Shown here in pieces: positions 8,293-11,085 of a DNA stretch of 11,085 nt. The notes below the pieces were generated by a model that saw only the letters and a program-made list of their open reading frames with translations, did no database searches and was not told where the DNA came from. The translations under genes were made by a program, and so were the position numbers. The DNA is from Thermoleophilaceae bacterium (GTDB lineage Bacteria; Actinomycetota; Thermoleophilia; Solirubrobacterales; Thermoleophilaceae), in NCBI GenBank assembly GCA_013813135.1, contig JACCSF010000031.1, forward strand, positions 1 through 11,085, given 5' to 3'. The number at the start of each line of letters is the position of its first letter. The first letter of the stretch is position 1.

Positions 8293-8579
8293 ACGCCCGC
8301 CAGGTGATCGTGCGGCCCGTCATCTCCGAGAAGAGCTACGCCCTGCTTGCGGCCAACAAGTACACGTTCCGCGTTTTCGACGGCGCGAACAAGACGCAGG
8401 TGCGCCAGGCGGTCGAGGAGATCTTCGGCGTACGGGTGACCGGCGTGCGCACGGCCTGGGTCAAGCCCAAGCCGAAGCGCCGCGGCTTCACCAAAGGGCA
8501 GCGCCGCCGCTGGAAGAAGGCGATCGTGACGCTGCACCCAGAGGATTCGATCGAGCTCTTCGAGGGCCAGGAGGCGTAG
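8289..8579 (+). CDS. rplW: 50S ribosomal protein L23
   Basis: L23 sits at the exit-tunnel rim and docks trigger factor and the signal recognition particle. The 96 residues show the family pattern: VIVRPVISEKSYALLAANKYTF, then NKTQVRQAVEEIFGVRVTGVRTAWVKPKPKRRG, a basic loop (FTKGQRRRWKKAIVTL), and a short acidic end. The GTG start at 8289 overlaps the rplD stop (GTGA), so it is translationally coupled. The next gene, rplB, begins 2 bases after its stop. Length and motifs are ordinary. Confidence 0.97.
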   Translation: MNARQVIVRPVISEKSYALLAANKYTFRVFDGANKTQVRQAVEEIFGVRVTGVRTAWVKPKPKRRGFTKGQRRRWKKAIVTLHPEDSIELFEGQEA

Positions 8580-8581
8580 AC

Positions 8582-9427
8582 ATGGCGATCAAGAAGTACA
8601 AGCCGACGTCGCCGGGCCGCCGTTTTGCGACCTATCTCCAGCACGAGGCGGTCACCAAGACCGAGCCGGAGAAGGCGCTGACAGAGGGCCTGCGCAAGTC
8701 GGGCGGGCGCAACGCGCACGGCCGGGTGACCTCGCGCCACCGCGGCGGCGGGGCCAAGCGCCGCTACCGCAAGATCGACTTCAAGCGCCGCAAGGACGGC
8801 GTGCCGGCGAAGGTCGCCGCGATCGAGTACGACCCGAACCGGTCGGCGCACATCGCGCTGCTTCACTACGCCGACGGCGAGAAGAGCTACATCCTCGCTC
8901 CGGCGCGGATGCCGGTCGGCACCATCGTGGCGTCCGGTCCGGGAGCCGACATCGCGCCCGGCAACTGCCTGCCGCTGGCCAACATCCCGACCGGCACGAC
9001 CGTGCACAACGTCGAGCTGACCCCCGGACGCGGCGGTCAGCTCGCCCGCAGCGCCGGCACGTCGATCCAGCTGGTCGCCAAGGAGGGTCGCTACGCCACG
9101 CTGCGGCTGCCCTCGGGCGAGGTGCGCCTGGTGCTGATCGAGTCCCGCGCGACGATCGGGGTGCTCGGCAACGCCGAGCACGAGCTGGTCGACTCGGGCA
9201 AGGCGGGGCGCTCGCGCCACCGCGGCAAGCGCCCGCAGACCCGCGGCGTGGCCATGAACCCGGTCGACCACCCGCACGGCGGCGGCGAGGCGCACCACAC
9301 CCCCGGCGGCCATCCGGTCACCCCGTGGGGCGTGCCGACGCTCGGCTACCGCACGCGCAAGAAGCGCAAGGTGTCCGACAAGTTCATCGTTCGCGGCCGC
9401 CGACGCGGCAAGAAGGGTCGGAGGTAG
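8582..9427 (+). CDS. rplB: 50S ribosomal protein L2
   Basis: L2 is a primary 23S rRNA binder, needed for subunit joining and peptidyl transferase activity. The 281 residues are slightly above the usual 273-278. Landmarks are IKKYKPTSPGRR, SGGRNAHGRVTSRHRGGGAK, LTPGRGGQLARSAGT, and MNPVDHPHGGGE (225-236), where H230 corresponds to the functionally important E. coli His229. HPVTPWG and a very basic tail, RGRRRGKKGRR, close the protein. The residues after GGGE are AHHTPGG, not the common GR-type sequence, a small variation. A near-consensus Shine-Dalgarno AGGAGG (8569-8574) inside the end of rplW lies 7 bases before the ATG. Confidence 0.98.
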   Translation: MAIKKYKPTSPGRRFATYLQHEAVTKTEPEKALTEGLRKSGGRNAHGRVTSRHRGGGAKRRYRKIDFKRRKDGVPAKVAAIEYDPNRSAHIALLHYADGEKSYILAPARMPVGTIVASGPGADIAPGNCLPLANIPTGTTVHNVELTPGRGGQLARSAGTSIQLVAKEGRYATLRLPSGEVRLVLIESRATIGVLGNAEHELVDSGKAGRSRHRGKRPQTRGVAMNPVDHPHGGGEAHHTPGGHPVTPWGVPTLGYRTRKKRKVSDKFIVRGRRRGKKGRR

Positions 9428-9429
9428 GC

Positions 9430-9708
9430 ATGTCCCGCTCGTCCAAGAAGGGCCCGTTCATCGAGGAGCGCCTGCTGCGGCGCGTCGAGGCCATGAACGC
9501 CTCCGGCGACAGGCAGATGGTCAAGACCTGGTCGCGCACGTCGGTGATCTTTCCCGAGATGGTCGGTCACACGATCGCCGTCCACGACGGGCGCAAGCAC
9601 GTGCCGGTGTTCGTCTCCGAGTCGATGGTCGGCCACAAGCTCGGCGAGTTCGCACCCACGCGCGTCTTCCGCGGCCACGCCGGCAGCGACAGGGTGAGGA
9701 TGCGGTGA
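9430..9708 (+). CDS. rpsS: 30S ribosomal protein S19
   Basis: S19 forms part of the 30S head with S13 and contacts the 50S subunit through bridge B1a. The 92 residues match the family: MSRSSKKGPFIEERLLRRVE, KTWSRTSVIFPEMVGHTIAV, HDGRKHVPVFVSESMVGHKLGEFAPTRVFRGH. A Shine-Dalgarno GGAGGT (9420-9425) overlaps the rplB end, 4 bases before the ATG. The stop overlaps the rplV GTG start (GTGA). Nothing is unusual. Confidence 0.98.
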   Translation: MSRSSKKGPFIEERLLRRVEAMNASGDRQMVKTWSRTSVIFPEMVGHTIAVHDGRKHVPVFVSESMVGHKLGEFAPTRVFRGHAGSDRVRMR

Positions 9709-10349
9709 GTCCCGAGCGGCAGAAGCCGAACCCTGCGCAGCCGGCCGAGCCGGCTGCTTCGGGCCAGGCACCCGAGGGGGGCTGGAGCTCCCTCAAGGTC
9801 GACGAGCTCAAGGAGCAGCTCGAGGCTCGCGGCTTGCCGAAGTCGGGCAAGAAGGACGAGCTGATCGCGCGGCTGGAGGAGGACGGCGCGCCCGAGGCCG
9901 CTGAGCAGGAGGAGGCTGAGCCTTCGAAGCGCGCCCGCCGCCGTGGCTCCGCCGAGACTTCGACCGAGCCGCGCAAAGCCGCGCCGCGCCAGCCCGACGG
10001 CGACCTGATCGTGCGCGCCCGCTCGCGCTACGTGCGCAGCGCCCCCCGCAAGGCGCGCCTGGTGATGGACAACATCCGCGGCAAGGAGGTCGAGCAGGCG
10101 CGCGCCATTCTCACGCACGCGCCGCGCGCCGTTGCCGAGGACATCCTCAAGCTGCTGAACTCGGCGGTCGCAAACGCCGAGTCGGCCTACGAGCTCGGGC
10201 CGGACGAGCTGCGGATCGTGAAGGCCGTCGTCGACGAGGGCCCCACGATCAAGCGCTTCCGGCCGCGGGCGCTCGGGCGCGCGACCCCGATCAAGAAGCG
10301 CACGAGCCACATGACCATCGAACTTACGACCACAGCGAACGGGAGGTAG
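9705..10349 (+). CDS. rplV: 50S ribosomal protein L22 with N-terminal SAP-like domain
   Basis: The C-terminal part (about residues 100-208) is a full L22: RSRYVRSAPRKARLVMDNIRGK, LLNSAVANAESAYELGPDEL, and the tunnel hairpin region GPTIKRFRPRALGRATPIKKRTSH. L22 lines the exit tunnel and contacts all 23S rRNA domains. Usual length is about 110-130 residues, but this protein has 214. The first 99 residues are extra: a Pro/Ala/Gln lead (1-26), a SAP/HeH-like helix-turn-helix around 28-60 (LKVDELKEQLEARGLPKSGK, then KDELIARLEED), an acidic stretch (64-72), then a basic KRARRR (75-80). SAP motifs usually bind DNA or RNA. The frame is continuous, and the GTG at 9705 overlaps the rpsS stop, so the extension is the natural translation. 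A 21-bp palindromic repeat codes for residues 11-18. The extension's function is unknown. Confidence 0.95.
   Translation: MSPERQKPNPAQPAEPAASGQAPEGGWSSLKVDELKEQLEARGLPKSGKKDELIARLEEDGAPEAAEQEEAEPSKRARRRGSAETSTEPRKAAPRQPDGDLIVRARSRYVRSAPRKARLVMDNIRGKEVEQARAILTHAPRAVAEDILKLLNSAVANAESAYELGPDELRIVKAVVDEGPTIKRFRPRALGRATPIKKRTSHMTIELTTTANGR
9737..9757. repeat. 21-bp stem-loop, copy 2 (inside rplV)
   Basis: GCAGCCGGC (9737-9745), loop CGA, GCCGGCTGC (9749-9757). It is the exact reverse complement of the element at 5342-5362. It encodes the Ala/Pro-rich residues 11-18 of the L22 extension, upstream of the SAP-like motif, a place where an insertion divisible by three would be tolerated. Confidence 0.6.
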
Positions 10350-10354
10350 CCGCC

Positions 10355-11085
10355 ATGGGCCAGAAGGTTCATCCGGAAGCTCTTCGGGTCGGCTACATCC
10401 ACGACTGGAAGTCGACCTGGTTCAACGAGAAGGAGTTCTCCGATTACTTGATGGAGGACATCGGCATTCGCGACCACATCGAGAACAAGCTCGCGCACGC
10501 CGGCCTTTCCACGATCACGATCAAGAAGAACAAGAACGAGGTCGAGGTCAACATCCACACGGCTCGGCCGGGGATCGTGATCGGCAAGTCGGGTTCGGAG
10601 GTGGACGCCCTGCGCAAGGAGCTCCACCGCATGACCGGCAAGGCCGTCAAGGTCAACATCCTCGAGATCAAGCGCCCCGAGCTCGACGCGAAGCTGGTGG
10701 CCCAGTCGATCGCCGAGCAGCTCCAGAACCGCGTGGCGTTCCGCCGCGCCATGAAGCGCGCGCTCACCAGCGCCATGCGCTCGGGCGCCAAGGGCGTGAA
10801 GATCCAGGTGTCCGGCCGCCTCGGCGGCGCGGAGATGGCGCGCACCGAGGGCTACTCGGACGGCCGAGTGCCGCTGCACACGCTGCGTGCCGACATCGAC
10901 TACGGCTTCTACGAGGCCCGCACCACCTTCGGCCGCATCGGCGTGAAGGTGTGGATCAACAAGGGCGAGATCATGCCCAAGGGCTTCGCGCAGGACCTGA
11001 CCGAGCTAGAGGCGCCGCAGGCCGTTGGACCGGGGGGCGGAAGCGGCCCGGGCGGTGCCGGACGCGGGCCGGGCGGTGCCGGTCG
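10355..11085 (+). CDS. rpsC: 30S ribosomal protein S3, 5' part (gene runs off the right edge)
   Basis: S3 forms the mRNA entry channel with S4 and S5 and has helicase activity on incoming mRNA. The 243 visible residues include MGQKVHPEALRVGYIHDWKS, the type II KH domain with GKSG (77-80) in ARPGIVIGKSGSEVDALRKE, the RRAMKRALTSAMRSGAKGVK segment, and the C-terminal domain with RTTFGRIGVKVWINKGE. The usual S3 core ends near residue 212; beyond about residue 225 this one continues into a Gly/Pro/Arg-rich tail (PGGAGRG repeats) cut by the window edge. A strong Shine-Dalgarno GGGAGGT (10341-10347) overlapping the rplV stop lies 7 bases before the ATG. The stop codon is not in the window. Confidence 0.97.
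   Translation, partial: MGQKVHPEALRVGYIHDWKSTWFNEKEFSDYLMEDIGIRDHIENKLAHAGLSTITIKKNKNEVEVNIHTARPGIVIGKSGSEVDALRKELHRMTGKAVKVNILEIKRPELDAKLVAQSIAEQLQNRVAFRRAMKRALTSAMRSGAKGVKIQVSGRLGGAEMARTEGYSDGRVPLHTLRADIDYGFYEARTTFGRIGVKVWINKGEIMPKGFAQDLTELEAPQAVGPGGGSGPGGAGRGPGGAG
11048..11085 (+). repeat. 21-base tandem repeat in the rpsC 3' region
   Basis: Bases 11048-11061 (CCGGGCGGTGCCGG) recur at 11069-11082, a period of 21 bases that keeps the reading frame and encodes the heptad PGGAGRG. At least 1.8 units are visible before the window ends. Such in-frame repeats often vary in copy number between strains through slippage. Confidence 0.7.

Noticed and set aside
9705..10004. The L22 extension as a separate gene or frameshift artefact
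   Set aside because: The frame is continuous with L22, has no stop or good internal start and ribosome site before the core, and the GTG overlaps the rpsS stop as expected in this operon.

Overview
The window is a GC-rich bacterial chromosomal segment carrying the str and S10 ribosomal-protein/translation-factor cluster. Strong G/C third-position bias, frequent GTG and TTG starts, starts that lack a Shine-Dalgarno sequence next to TANNNT boxes, and the character of S3, L22 and EF-Tu suggest an actinobacterium (Actinomycetota). I would guess class Thermoleophilia (Solirubrobacterales-like), but this is an inference from reading the proteins; no search was run.

Layout. The left edge (1-233, minus strand) is the 5' part of a HAD-like hydrolase gene with a TTG start. 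Divergent from it is a DMT-superfamily membrane transporter (371-1237, TTG start). Then comes the str block, rpsL-rpsG (1265-2133). It is interrupted by an FmdB-type zinc-ribbon protein (2238-2507) and a convergent, minus-strand, four-helix membrane protein of unknown function (2525-3091). The cluster resumes with fusA (3223-5334), tuf (5442-6629) and a tightly packed S10 operon: rpsJ, rplC, rplD, rplW, rplB, rpsS, rplV and the 5' part of rpsC, which runs off the right edge. Junctions from rpsJ onward are 1-5 nt gaps or 4-nt GTGA overlaps, so this part reads as one transcript.

The genes jointly build the ribosome: decoding-centre and head proteins S12, S7, S10, S19 and S3; 50S proteins L3, L4, L23, L2 and L22; and the elongation GTPases EF-G and EF-Tu. 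Control signals are most likely in the three larger gaps before fusA, tuf and rpsJ. Each holds a GC-rich hairpin, and two of these are followed by a T-run, which resembles an attenuator.

Most notable points: (1) L22 is about twice normal size because it carries an N-terminal SAP/HeH-like nucleic-acid-binding motif on a charged linker. (2) A perfect 21-bp stem-loop in the fusA-tuf gap recurs as its exact reverse complement inside the coding sequence of that L22 extension. (3) The str operon is split by an unrelated convergent gene. (4) The fusA, tuf and rpsJ leaders can fold into terminator-like or mutually exclusive structures. I saw no CRISPR array, tRNA, rRNA, insertion sequence or phage gene. 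No gene-free stretch exceeds 300 bases.
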